NCBI RefSeq assembly: GCF_018691265.1
Contig: NW_024881295.1
Location: forward strand, 12,506,314 to 12,570,313
From: Tyto alba
Taxonomy: Eukaryota; Chordata; Aves; Strigiformes; Tytonidae
Direction of reading: 5' to 3'
DNA: 64,000 nt
Below, piece after piece: positions 12,769 through 24,150 of this stretch; the first letter of the stretch is position 1, and every line of letters starts with the position of its first letter. The notes under the pieces are model-generated. The model was given only the letters and a program-made list of their open reading frames with translations, made no database searches and was not told the DNA's origin. Position numbers and translations under genes: made by a program.

Positions 12769-14280
12769 CTTGGTAGATTATATATGGAAACTCATTCCAT
12801 CTATGATTTCAGTAAGCATAAACTGGGCCCTCAGTGAAAAAGGAGTGGCAAGGATATTTAGGTTTTCACAAAACAAAATAAACCACACTGAGGGTTTGCA
12901 TTATCTATATTTCTGATTCAGATCCCAACTTTTTTAGGATGAACAAGCTAATGAATTTATGACTTGTGTGATCAGATATGGCTATACCATATCTTTCACA
13001 TTATTAAGGGCACATTATTAAAGCTTGCTTTCAGAGTTGGTGCTATTTGTTTCACTTCTTGATTAGCATAATTTTCACTAAAGTTTCTGAGTATTTGGAG
13101 GATGTGAATAGATTTAGAATTTTATTGCTGCTTCAAGAAGATGAAGAAGTTGGACTGTTGTTTTCTTCTAAATTAGAACAGAATTATCCTGATAAATTAT
13201 CAAACTGTGTCATCTTATATGCATTTTAAATTCACTAGTTCCTTTAGCGGTTCCTTTAAGGGGAAATTGAAGTTGAATCCTGCCTATGAAACTTTAATTT
13301 CTGGGAAGCTCTTAGAGACCATTCCGAGGTTCACTTCTCAGATTAAGAAAGAATATTTTAATTAAACTATTTTCCCATGCCCACCATTCATAAGAACTCC
13401 ATAGGGCACTGAGGGATCTTTCTAGAAACAACCAGAAGTTGATTTTGACGTAGTTTACCATTAATGTTTAAGCTTACAATATAGAAAAGAGGGCCTCTCT
13501 TAATTATAAAAATCTTGCAAAATTATGGTGTTTGTGATTATTCCCAGAGAGTGAATAAATGTTGAAATTAAAAGCAAGTACAGAATAATTGCATAGAATA
13601 ATTACCAGAGCTAGGAAAGTGGCAGAGTTATTTTTGGTATATTTTAGAAAGATAGAATACATACAATTATAATGTAGATAGAGATCTATGCTAAAATCAA
13701 GACTCTACCAAAGTGCTCAGGCCTACTGAGTCTTCTCTCATCTAGACAGGCATGTACAGAATAAGAAAATACTTAATTAATATGAGAATTAAGCACATAC
13801 AAAATTGCTCTTTCTGCGCAGAGACAGCATTACTAGTGTCCTTAAGCTGACATATTCTGAATATAATTTGGACCTTGCAAAAGAATGTTAGGAGGTATAG
13901 GAAGAAAACCTCAACAAAAGAACTGAACAAATGGAAAGAGGAACTATGAACCAAATTTACATATATTTAGTGAAATAATAAGGATACTTCACATTTTTAG
14001 AATATTGTTTCTGCTACTCTATGTAGAGAGAGTACAGATTTTTCAGTTATGAGTCAAAGACTATTTGAAGCTGTCTCTTGCAATATAATTTACTGAAAAA
14101 CACAGTTAAAGGTCGTTAAAGGAGAACATATATACTGAATAAGTGTCATAAGAAGAAACAATTTCTTGTATAATATAATCTTAAACCATTGGAGGTAGAT
14201 CTAGTTATTGTCTGTATAGCATCTCAGAATTTTGTGGAAATATATCCTACAGATTTGAGAGAGATTTATTTTATAAAACT

Positions 14281-14387
14281 GTAGAATCATTTAGGTTGAA
14301 AAAGACCTTTAAGATCAAGTCCAATCATAAACTTAACACTGGCAAGTCCATTGATAAACCATGTCCCTAAACACCACTTCTACACAT
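14281..14387 (-). mobile_element. CR1 LINE 3'-terminal fragment (short)
   Basis: The plus strand carries the reverse complement of a CR1 3' end: TAGAATCATTTAGGTTG, then AAAGACCTTTAAGATCAAGTCC, then a section matching the CR1 pattern 'AACACTGCCAAGTCCA' and 'AAACCATGTCCCTAA' with substitutions, recalled from avian CR1. The element therefore points to the minus strand with its 3' end at about 14281. Only about 110 bp remain; similarity fades after about 14387. This is a 5'-truncated, old copy, typical of CR1 insertion by target-primed reverse transcription, and it lacks any reverse-transcriptase coding sequence. Confidence 0.85.
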
Positions 14388-16475
14388 AAAGAATCTTACA
14401 TCCTTTATGTATAAAGATACAGTAAGGATCATCTTCTAAAAATAGCTTCTAGTTTCTATTTCTTCTGTCAGTCCTCAGCTTTTAGTTCACACTTACAAAA
14501 TATTTGTTGAGTAAGTTTCAGAAGCTTTCCAAACTTCCATAATTCAGGCATCTCCAAGGAGAAAGGTGATTTGGAAAAGTTTTCCTGAATTTCATTAGGG
14601 TTTCTCAATTAAGCATGTGATATGCTTAATGAAGCTAATGAAAATCTCATTCATCTGTCCTGTGGCCCAGTTTTTTCATCCTGTTCCCAGTTAGCAGCAT
14701 AAAAATATGAAAACACGTCTCCAGTGGTGAACAAAGCTATCCTAGAATTACTATTAAACAAACCAACAGGACAATACAAAATATGGCAGTCAAAGTCCAA
14801 ATTCACTGCTGCATGCAAATATTAGATTACTATTAAAATGTTAGCCCTTGTCTAAATAAAGCTTTAATTTTACTTTTCCTTGGGCAGCCATGTCATGGGC
14901 ATAAGCCCTGAGAGCCACCTGTTTTGAGAAATAGAGTAAATTTCTAACCTCTTCACAGATTTCACACCATCCTCCAAGTGACAAGATCATTATTTGTTAT
15001 TGTTTTCAAGGAGAATAGCTTTTAACAGGTGTATAAATTGTTACTCTAGTCTTATTTACTGGCAATAGAGATAACTAGCACAAATTCTGCTCAGAGTTAC
15101 ACTCTTGTATACCTTCTGCTTAGTCTCTTGTTAGACGATCACAGAATTCATTGTTAGAGAACGGGGCAGAAGATATCTGAGAAAATAAATTTTAGCCATT
15201 AATATATTAACATTACCTATTACCTTTTTGGTCAAATTAGTAATTTAAAAAGTTTCAAAATTAAAATTATTTTGGAGCAGGTCAGGAAATTACATGTTCC
15301 CCATGGAAATGTTAATGAAAAATTGTTATTCCAAGTTTCCATTATTCCTCTGCTAATACCGGTGGGGGGGAAGGGAGAAGGAGAGGAAGTTGTCAATGAG
15401 GGAAGGGAATTAACATAAAATGAAGTTTAGTTGAAATCTAATTTTCACTAGAAAGACCATTCTTCTGTTGAGAAAACAATCAGCTCTGGTGCTAAGAATA
15501 TGGCGCAAATTTTATACAAACTATCAAAGAGAATGAAGACTAAGCTAATTACTATAAATCAAGTATAAAGTGCCAAGAAGCTTCCAATCATTTAGAAAAC
15601 GTTCTTACTCACACTTTGGGGTTAGCATATCCCAGCTGTAATTTGCCATTGAAATGATATACAGATGCCAATAATTCCAGGATTAGTCACAGTCCCTGGA
15701 CAAGAGCAACAGGGAATACAATTTATTATTGCATTTGATAGCTACAGTTCAAAAGGTTTACGAATAAAATTTATACTGGCAGTTATAGCTTCTTTAAATT
15801 AGGAATATTCCCTGTGGTTGGACCATCCCTGGGAAACTTAATAATTGCTCACCTTACATGATTGTTATCATCTTCTTGCTGATGGAAAACCACTGGGCCA
15901 CCTAATTCAACAAAATTGCAACAACAATCAATAAAACTTACCAGATGTGGTGATGGTATATGGCTCTTTTGCAATCTCATGAAGGCCCCACTGTTGGTCA
16001 AAAAATTATATATATTTGATAACAATTTGCTTGGTAAGAAATTACAGGCATGAGTGCATTCTCCAAGTGACTACACAAAAGTGAATCAAGGGTGAGGAAG
16101 GATGGGAAATGGGACTGTGACATGATTTTATTTTTAAAATCACCATGGAATGAACAATAATAATTATGTTTTTCCCCCTGTAGGATAAGGAAAATTATAT
16201 AAATAACATGACCATATTCGATTAGGAAATGATCTAGAATAGCAGAACTCTTTCAGGAGTTTGGTCCAATAGGTTAGATGATAGTTAACCTAAGAAATGA
16301 CAGCAGAAGGCAGCAACATTATTATGTTATTAAACTCCTTTCAGCAAATATATCTAAGCACAGAAAAGGCAATTAGGCCTCTTGCTCTAATGCAGTCAAA
16401 GAATTAGGTTCAATTCTTCATTTAGCAATAACACTAACAGTATTACAAAATTATTGTAGGGAATATATACTTCAA

Positions 16476-16493
16476 ATATATATATATATATAT
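16476..16493. repeat. (AT)9 microsatellite
   Basis: Nine uninterrupted AT dinucleotides, short of the length usually polymorphic but a possible marker. Confidence 0.9.
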
Positions 16494-19400
16494 GAATGTC
16501 TTACCCTACAACAACCCTTGTAAGATCACTGAGTGTGTTGAAGGTGAGTTATATCACATGAGAAGTAGAATAAGGGAATATCATGGGTTTTGTTTTCAAA
16601 CTCTTTTGGTTTATGATTTCATTTCCCTATTGGCTAAGAAGTCACAAGCTTGGTTTTTGTTGGCTTCTCTTTAAAATAATCTTACTTTCTATAGCCATAT
16701 ATTCATTTACCTTTCATGTATCTATAAAATACTTATTTCAACAGGTGAGGCACATTCCAGCTCACAGGTGTCCTCACACAGATCCCACCAGTGGTGGCTG
16801 TGAAGGCTGTAATTATATGCAGGTCACACGTGAGCTTCTCGAAACAGGATCAAAGGCCAGAAGTATTTTTCACAATGCCTGGAAGGAAAATATGTGTGAA
16901 AGCGGACTTGACATAACTCTATCAGAAAGGTATTTCATCTGTTAGCACAGGCTGAATAAATCACTTCTATATAATACATTTTAAAAAACAAGTACAAATA
17001 ATTTTGTTGGAGCCAGCAATGATGCAAAGAGAAAGCTGTAGAGCAAAACAGGTGAACAACTCTCCTTCCAAAAGGGAACAGTGTCAAAGGCACAGGGGAG
17101 GAGACAGAGCCGGAGAAGTGCAGCACAGGGAGAACAGGCAGAAAAGGAGCAGCAGACAGCAGCAGTCTCTCGGGGGATGAGACCACAGGAAAGCTGAGAT
17201 CCACTGCTAGAAGATTCCCCTGTGAACTTTAAGAATAAGTGATTGTCATTGGGAGGTGTTATTTCTCTTATAATTTGCTTCTAGAAACAGCATCCAAATC
17301 CACATGTCTAGACAAGTAGGTATGCTTTTTTCTTGGCTTTTTGTTCAGACACTTTATTATATTTTGGGTATTTGGACCAGAGCTTCCCATATATAGAGAA
17401 TTTTCCAATCTGGAGTTTTATTTTAAGCATAATTTCATTATATTTAAAAGTTGGTTTAAACAGTTGGAAGTTAAAACTCCTATAACTTACATTTTTCATA
17501 ATAACCTTTGTTACTTGGATTGTAAGAGGACCAGTTAAAAAAATTATTTCCTTAGGAAAAAGTTGCCATATCATATTGCTGCCAATTGCCAAACAGACTA
17601 CACCTGCCTCCGATACTCACCAAGTATTGGCCATTGTCAAAGTAAACAGGCAGCAGGTCTGATTTGATAAAGTAGTTCCTGTGCCTGTAAAATCTCACCA
17701 GACTTCAGTTCATCTCAGCACCCCTCTCCCTCCTCCCTCATGCCCTCCCCCCCCACCAACCCCAAGAATCAAATTCCTATGTTTTAGCTTTCTGCAATGA
17801 ATCCAGTGCAAATACTCACAAATACCTAATTACTGGAATTACATAGCTCTGATGCCTATTGCAATTCACTTCTGTCATTATTCAGCGGGAAGATTCGTGC
17901 TTTTTTGTAGTTTTGGTAATAATTACTTAGTCCTGTGGAAAGGCAGCTGCGCGTGCTGGCACCCAGACCCTGCGTCAGTCCAGCTTCTTGCTGGTGTTAG
18001 CACACAATGTGTCAGGGTCATGGTACAAAGTGAAGTTGCCTCATTAGCATCTCTTGACTGAAAAGGGATAAAACTTAAAATGAACCCATCTGTTTTCAGT
18101 ACTGCTTTGTTTATACTTTCTAATGCTGGGTTTTGGCAGGCCCAGGCACTATTTATTCATCACTGTTGTCACTTATCCATTCATCTAGCCACAGAATTTT
18201 GAATAGGAGTGTTCACTTACTCCAGCAAAATTTTCTCTGCGTATTTGTTTGCCTTTTTGGATACAAGTGCCAAATATTTATTTGAAAGTGAAATACTGAA
18301 CAGCAGTCATGTGAAGGAGATTGGGAGGGAAAGGGAATAAGGTATGTTTGATGGCACTCAAATTGTAGTTTCTGTCAACAGATCCCACTTTTTTTCTGTA
18401 TAATGAACTTTCTTCGCTGTACTGGGAACCTCTCCCTTATGCTGGGAAAGAGCAAGACATCCTGGCACCTGTTTGCAATTTTCATGTTTGGCAGTGGTTT
18501 TTATTCTTAGACATATGCAAACCTCTCCTAAGATCTGCAGAAAGGAATCCCTTTGAGACCCAAATCAAGGAAGAAGAGAATTACAAGGTGGATGAACACA
18601 CATAAAATAGAGGAAAAAACACTGGCAGCTGCTTAGAAAGGAGCTATGTGTTATGAAAGGGCAAGAAAAGGGCTAGTAAATGCAATATGTACATTTCATA
18701 ATCTCTCCACAAAGGTAGAAAATAGTAGTAGTGGGGAGCACTTGCTGAAAAAAGGATTTCCAGAGGTCACAGAGAAATTACTGTCCCCATTCAGGGCTTC
18801 AGTGATTTTTCAGTTAGAGTGCAGATGATGGTTTCAGTCACAGTCATTAGAGTTAGTGTGTACAGAAAACATGGCTTAATTATCTGCTTAAAAATATCTA
18901 AACAAGTAATGGGATTGCTGGAATGACAGCCAAAAGTTCTTCATTCACCAACTGCATGTTGAACTTTTTTTTTTCCCTGAAAATCCTCATCATACAAAGG
19001 TTAGAAGAGACAAGCTAATGAGGAAAAAATAAAATAAAAAAACTGTGTAGCCTTTAGAACTCACAAAGTCCTCATGAGATGTTGTTTGATTTCAAGTCTG
19101 AGGTGTCTGAGCCTATTTGTTTATTTACATATACATGACACTTCTCTTCAGCTTGCAGAAATTAACCTATTCCTGTGAATTTTTTAATAACTCTAGTCCA
19201 AAACTTCACTAGAGGTGTAGTCCACAGTTCCTAATTCCTTCACACCATTAACACCCTTAAAACTGAATCTCTGCTCATTGCAGTAAATCTACTGTTCTTA
19301 TATGCAATGTACTTAGGCAAGAATCACTCAGAGGAATATCATTAGTAATACATTATATCGTGCTCAGCAGAAGAAATGTTGTATGTATGATATTTTATAC

Positions 19401-20351
19401 ATAATTTGGGGACTGGGAGATTTTGGCTGGCAAGAAAGAACACTCATTTTTAAATAAACTTTTGTTTATATCAAATCAGAGATTATATCAATGCATCTAT
19501 GAAACTACATAGCACTGATGTAGCTGCACAGATTTAGAAATCGAGTATTTACTATGCCTTACTAAATAGTTGTAGCTGGGTCATCTAGTATCTAATCAAG
19601 ACATAATGAATGTGTTCATGTCTAAAAAATCACAAGTGGAAGTTACTTATTGCAAAAGTGAGTTATTGTGAAAAGTACTGAACTTGAAAGTAACAGGATA
19701 AGTATTAGAATGAGTTCATTTAAATAAATAGCATAGTGAATAATCTTTCACTTGCAGAAGGGTGTATATAGGCACTATTATAATACACGCATTTTTCAAT
19801 TTTAGTTAAATTCATATGAGAATTAGCAGAATCAAAACATAATTTTTTAAAGATTTGTGAGTAAAAATCACATCTACATAAGAAACTCCAGCTATTTTAT
19901 CTACTGTAATTTAATTCTGGGGAAAGTATTTTCAGTGTCGTCTCAAAACTTCAGAGATCACGAGCATGTTATCTGAGTTGTTGGAATCCTTATCTTTAAA
20001 TGAAGCTGCTCCAGTGTCTCGGAAGCCACAGCATTTTGGCACGAAGAAGACTGCATTACATTTATGCTAACTTTGACTTTGTTGGGACGTTAGAGTGTTT
20101 GGACCAATAGGTCTTCTCTGTTGTGTGGGATAATCCACTTGAAGCCTTTCCAAGAGCTAAACAGACAAGGCTGGTGGGAAGGAGTGTAAAGAATTGATCT
20201 TGATCATATCTTCTCAAACACTTGAAGAAGATTAGTCCTTCTGATAGCTGACAAATGTTTCCCTCTTTGCTGGAGAGACTCCAACTCCCTCACTTGTTCT
20301 TGGAATCCTGTGATAATTTCCAGTTTTGTCTTTTTAGAAAACAGTTTACAT

Positions 20352-20367
20352 AAAAAAAAAAAAAAAA
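20352..20367. repeat. A16 homopolymer
   Basis: An uninterrupted run of 16 A residues in otherwise ordinary sequence. Confidence 0.95.
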
Positions 20368-21945
20368 TCACTTCCTCTAAGCTCCCTCAATCCTTTCCTC
20401 GAAGTAAAATTTCAGTTTTATTCAACTAGGAGTCCTAGAGGGCCATTCAATTCCATATTACAGAGCATTGTACCTGTTCAAAGTATCATCTCTCTATAGC
20501 TGCCTTTAGCATTCTAGCTGTATTAATATTGCAAAATGAACAACTCAGACAAAAATGTACAAAGGCAAAAAATAAAACCAAAGGAAATAAAATGCTGCTC
20601 CTCAGATTTCATCTAAGCCAGATGAGAAGTCTCACATGTTCCATTATAAACTTTAAGAATTAAAACCAGGTAGAGAATAGTCTCTCTGGCCTGAGACACT
20701 AGTCAAAATTCACAGGTTTGGGAGATTCTTTACATTAAAGGGAGAATTTCAGAGTTACAATACACTTGGCAGAATGCACCCAACTTTTTCTGCTGGCTTT
20801 CTACTTTCAGCACAGAGAGTTAGCAGGTGATAATTGGGTTCTTTTTTTTTACAGCAGCTCAGTCCATAAAGCTCTGGTGTGATCTACACACAGACTAATG
20901 CTTTTGGCAGTAGACCCATCCCCTCAGCACTTTTTGTTACATTAAGGGCACTTGGTCATCCTTCCAGTTGAGCTTCTAAATGTACTTTGCCCATTAGTTG
21001 GCTTTGATGACAACGCCAGTTCTCTTTGCATCTGGTTTGCCTGTCATCAACTCTTTCTCCCTTCAATATAACACTACTGCATGTAGGCAGTCTTGCTCAG
21101 TTCAGTTACTGTTCTTTTAACAGATACTTAAAACAACTATATTACTACAGTGGTACATAGTAAAATAGTAAAAATTAAGTGGATGGTTTTAGGACTCAGC
21201 AGTATTTTATTAATGGGCACGTTCATTAAGTTTAAACTTCTGTTAAGCTAATGAAAAAAAAGCCATTTAAAATTGAGTTAACAAAGATCTATAATGAACA
21301 GTTAGTCTTAGAAATTACCCAGCTTTCCATTCACTACCCATTTAAAGTACCAAATTTCACACTGAAAAAGGTAACCCATGTGTTCAACTAGATCTGTGCA
21401 ATTGTTGTGGAGATTTTAATTTAGATTCTCAGTTGTTAATAGATAGCATAGTGGAACATATTGTAAGATTTAAATCCAATCATTGTTCAAATTAATTTTT
21501 AATTTGTGCAGGTAGGTGTAGCTCGAGAACAGTAGCTGGAAATCATGAATCTGATTTAGCTTCTCTCTGTAGTCTCAGAACTTAATACATGGTCTACCCA
21601 ATTTTCCTACCTGTTAGACAAAGATAGTTTCACTCGGTGCACAGGAGATTGTGAAGAGGTGTCATTTCATACTTCAGTGTCTTTGGTGATATCTGTAGAT
21701 TGGTATTTTCAGCTGATGAGACATCTTATTGATGTTTCCCTGTCAATGGAGAACCTGGGATCAGCTTTCATTCCTTAAAGAGATAAGGTGATATCAAAGA
21801 TTACAAATTTCATCATTCAGCTGACATTGGCTCTCCCCACAGAAAATCCTTTCTTTAGCTTAGAACCATGATAGTTCTGATGTTTGAAGCTCTGCTTGTT
21901 TTACTTAAATCCCAACTAGACATTTTGTGGGTCAGAGACAGCTGC

Positions 21946-21961
21946 TTTTTTTTTTTTTTTT
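21946..21961. repeat. T16 homopolymer
   Basis: An uninterrupted run of 16 T residues followed by a GAAAGAGAGA purine stretch. Confidence 0.95.
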
Positions 21962-22799
21962 GAAAGAGAGAACCCACATTTTTCTTTCAATCTTCTAGAA
22001 ACTTTAAGGGAAACCTAATTTTTGGCTACACCACTTCTCAAACATAAATTACATTTCAGATCTTACTCACTGCCACCTCTGTGCTCCAAGACTTCTCTTC
22101 ACAGTCACTGCCTTTCTTAACTCATTTTATTAAGTCTTTCAAATTTAAATCAAGGAAAAACATGGTTTATCTCTCTTAGATGCATTTGTTTCTTACACAT
22201 ATGGAGGGAAATTTCCTCTTTAAAATTATATCTATATAAAATCTAGTAAAGGGGCACTGTCTATTTCTTCCTGCCAAAAGAAGCATCATTCTGACTGCAC
22301 ATAAAAACAACTGGAAGATCACTGGTTCAGACAGACAGGCCAAGCAGGCCCTGCTTGCAAACATGTGTTTTTATTTTGAAGGGAGGGAGTAGTGCACTGG
22401 CATTATATTAAGTTTCTGTATACTAATATGCCCTCACCTTCACACTCCCACATACTTTTTGCACAGTCAGTTCATAGTTCAGCACACTTCCTAAAAAAAT
22501 CACAGATAGGTCTATGTAAGCTAATTTTTAAATTAAATTGTATAAAAGGCTTGGTAAGTTGTGTCAGAAAAGCAGTCTTCATATCATGCTGAATTTCTAG
22601 ATCTGCTTTAAGCCTCTGGAGGTCTCCCTAGGGGAGAGGGACAGGAGCCAGATTTGATGTCGTTGCTTGGCACATACAAGACTGATAAAGATTAAGGTGA
22701 CGTTATGCATAATACCCACAAAGTTCTCTGTGTTAAGAGAGACTTATTAAGCATTTGCTGAAAACATGGGTAGGAAGGGGGTGTTTGAAAAAGGTCGTT

Positions 22800-23340
22800 C
22801 TACTGGAGAGTTGGGTCACTAGGCTTTAAACTTTCCCTTCTATGGAGAATGACAGAGAATGATAATTCCTGGAGATAAACCCAAAGTCTTGGACAATTTT
22901 TGGTACAATATAGATCAGGTGATCCCTTGCATAAAGGCCTAAACATCAGGGAGCTGCAGGAGCAGGGTTTCCCCATAAGAAAGGACAAGAGGGAAGCCAA
23001 GGACCACCCATGCCAATGGGTGCAGTTCAACAGGGCCAGGATGGTGACAGGGGCTGGTCCTGTTAACAGTCCCATAGAAGTCAAGGTAATGAGTCAGGTC
23101 TGGGGTCCACCCAGGAGACAGAAATACATGTCACATAAGTCTGAGGTGCACTTCAGAGCCAGGGCCAGAGGCAGGTTGCCTGCAACAGTCTCAGGGTCCA
23201 TCCAGGGAGGCTGAGCAGTAAATCAGAGCAGCAAGTCAGGGTCAGGCTCATGCACCCCTGCAACATAGCGCAGCCCCAGCTGAAATAGGGCTTCTGGGAC
23301 CGTGGGCAGGGTGTTGGTCCCAGGTGAGGGTGGTCAGGGC
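22800..23340. repeat. Unclassified GC-richer, repeat-like segment beside CR1
   Basis: Base composition changes near 22,900 from AT-rich to a G/A/C-rich texture that continues to the CR1 boundary. Related phrases recur: GGGGTCCACCCAGGAGAC (from about 23,102) and AGGGTCCATCCAGGGAGGC (from about 23,193), and GTCAGGTC-type and AGCAG-type words repeat around them. This suggests a degenerate tandem or minisatellite-like structure, or part of an old mobile element. I cannot name a family. A 104-codon plus-strand frame (22900-23214) crosses it but shows no motif, and I do not regard it as a gene. Confidence 0.4.
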
Positions 23341-23344
23341 CATT

Positions 23345-24150
23345 ATCATGTGATCATACAATTGTTTGAGTTGGAAAGGATCATCTAGTCCCAACCCCCC
23401 TGCCATGGGCAGGGACATCTTTCACTAGATCAGGTTGCTCAAAGCCCCATCCAACCTGACCTTGAACCCTTCCAGGGATGGGACATCCACACTTTCTCTG
23501 GACAGCCTGTTCCAGTATATCACCACTCTCATAGTAAAGAATTTCTTACTTAAACATAAGCTAAATCTACTCTCTTTTAGTTTAAAACCGTTCTCCCTTG
23601 TCCTATCGCTACAGACCCTGGTAAAAGTCTCTGTATTTCTTATAAGCCCCCTTTAAGTATTGAAAAGGCACAATAAGGTTTCCCCAGAGGCTTATCTTGT
23701 CCAGGCTGAACCACCCAAACTCTTTTACCATTTCTTCACAGGAGAGGCATTTCAGCCCTCTGATCATTTTCATGGACCTCCTCTGGACTTGCTCTAACAG
23801 GTCCGTGTCTTTCTTACACTTGGGACACTAGAGCTGGATGTAGTCCTCCAGGTGGAATCTCACAAGAATGGAGCAGCCCCAGATAGGATTGGCTTTTGGG
23901 GCTCAAAGCACATATTGCTGGCTCATATCTGACTTTTCATCTGCTAGTATCCCCAAATCCTTGTCTGCAGGGCTGCTCTCAGTCCATCCACAAACCAGTT
24001 TGTACTGATACTGGTGATCACCCTGACTAAGGTGCAGGACTTGGCAGTTAGCCTTGTTAAATTTCATGAGGTTCACATTGGCTCACTTAAGCCTCTCAAG
24101 GTCCCTTTAGATGGCATCCTTTCCCTCAAGTGTATCAACTGTACTACTCA
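23345..24150 (-). mobile_element. CR1 LINE 3' fragment, about 0.8 kb
   Basis: The plus strand is the reverse complement of avian CR1. From 23,345 it has the 3' terminus (GAGTTGGAAAGGATCATCTAG, then CCCCCTGCCATGGGCAGGGACA). It continues through the region that in CR1 encodes the C-terminal end of the ORF2 polymerase (CAAAGCCCCATCCAACCTGA; CCAGGGATGGGACATCC; GACAGCCTGTTCCAGT). It then runs into more upstream CR1 sequence (CCTCCTCTGGACTTGCTC; GTGCAGGACTTGGCAGTT; CTTGTTAAATTTCATGAGGTT). Similarity ends near 24,150. On the minus strand the element is 5'-truncated, which is normal for CR1, with many substitutions and disrupted frames. It is not capable of movement. The 73-codon plus-strand frame at 23435-23656 is antisense to it and is not a gene. 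Confidence 0.95.

Larger units (their letters stand above)
7583..14280. other. Unique AT-rich sequence with simple repeats, no gene recognised
   Basis: About 6.7 kb with homopolymer and simple tracts listed separately (10453-10481, 10614-10641, 11065-11150, 12702-12768). There is a 7-bp perfect inverted repeat with a 3-nt loop at 9920-9936 (ACTAGCT/AGCTAGT) and a GGGGCCCCCCC run near 10130-10140. Open frames around 10375-11368 are created by the low-complexity tracts (poly-Lys, Asn/Gln/Pro-rich) and are not genes. Confidence 0.55.
14388..22799. other. Unique AT-rich sequence, no gene recognised
   Basis: About 8.4 kb without recognisable genes or long repeats. Contents noted are a purine-rich G-run at about 15362-15390, (AT)9 at 16476-16493, a C-rich patch at 17721-17763, A16 at 20352-20367 and T16 at 21946-21961. 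The open frames are short and lack motifs. Confidence 0.55.

Noticed and set aside
23435..23656. A 73-codon plus-strand frame
   Set aside because: It is antisense to the CR1 polymerase C-terminal region and 3' end.
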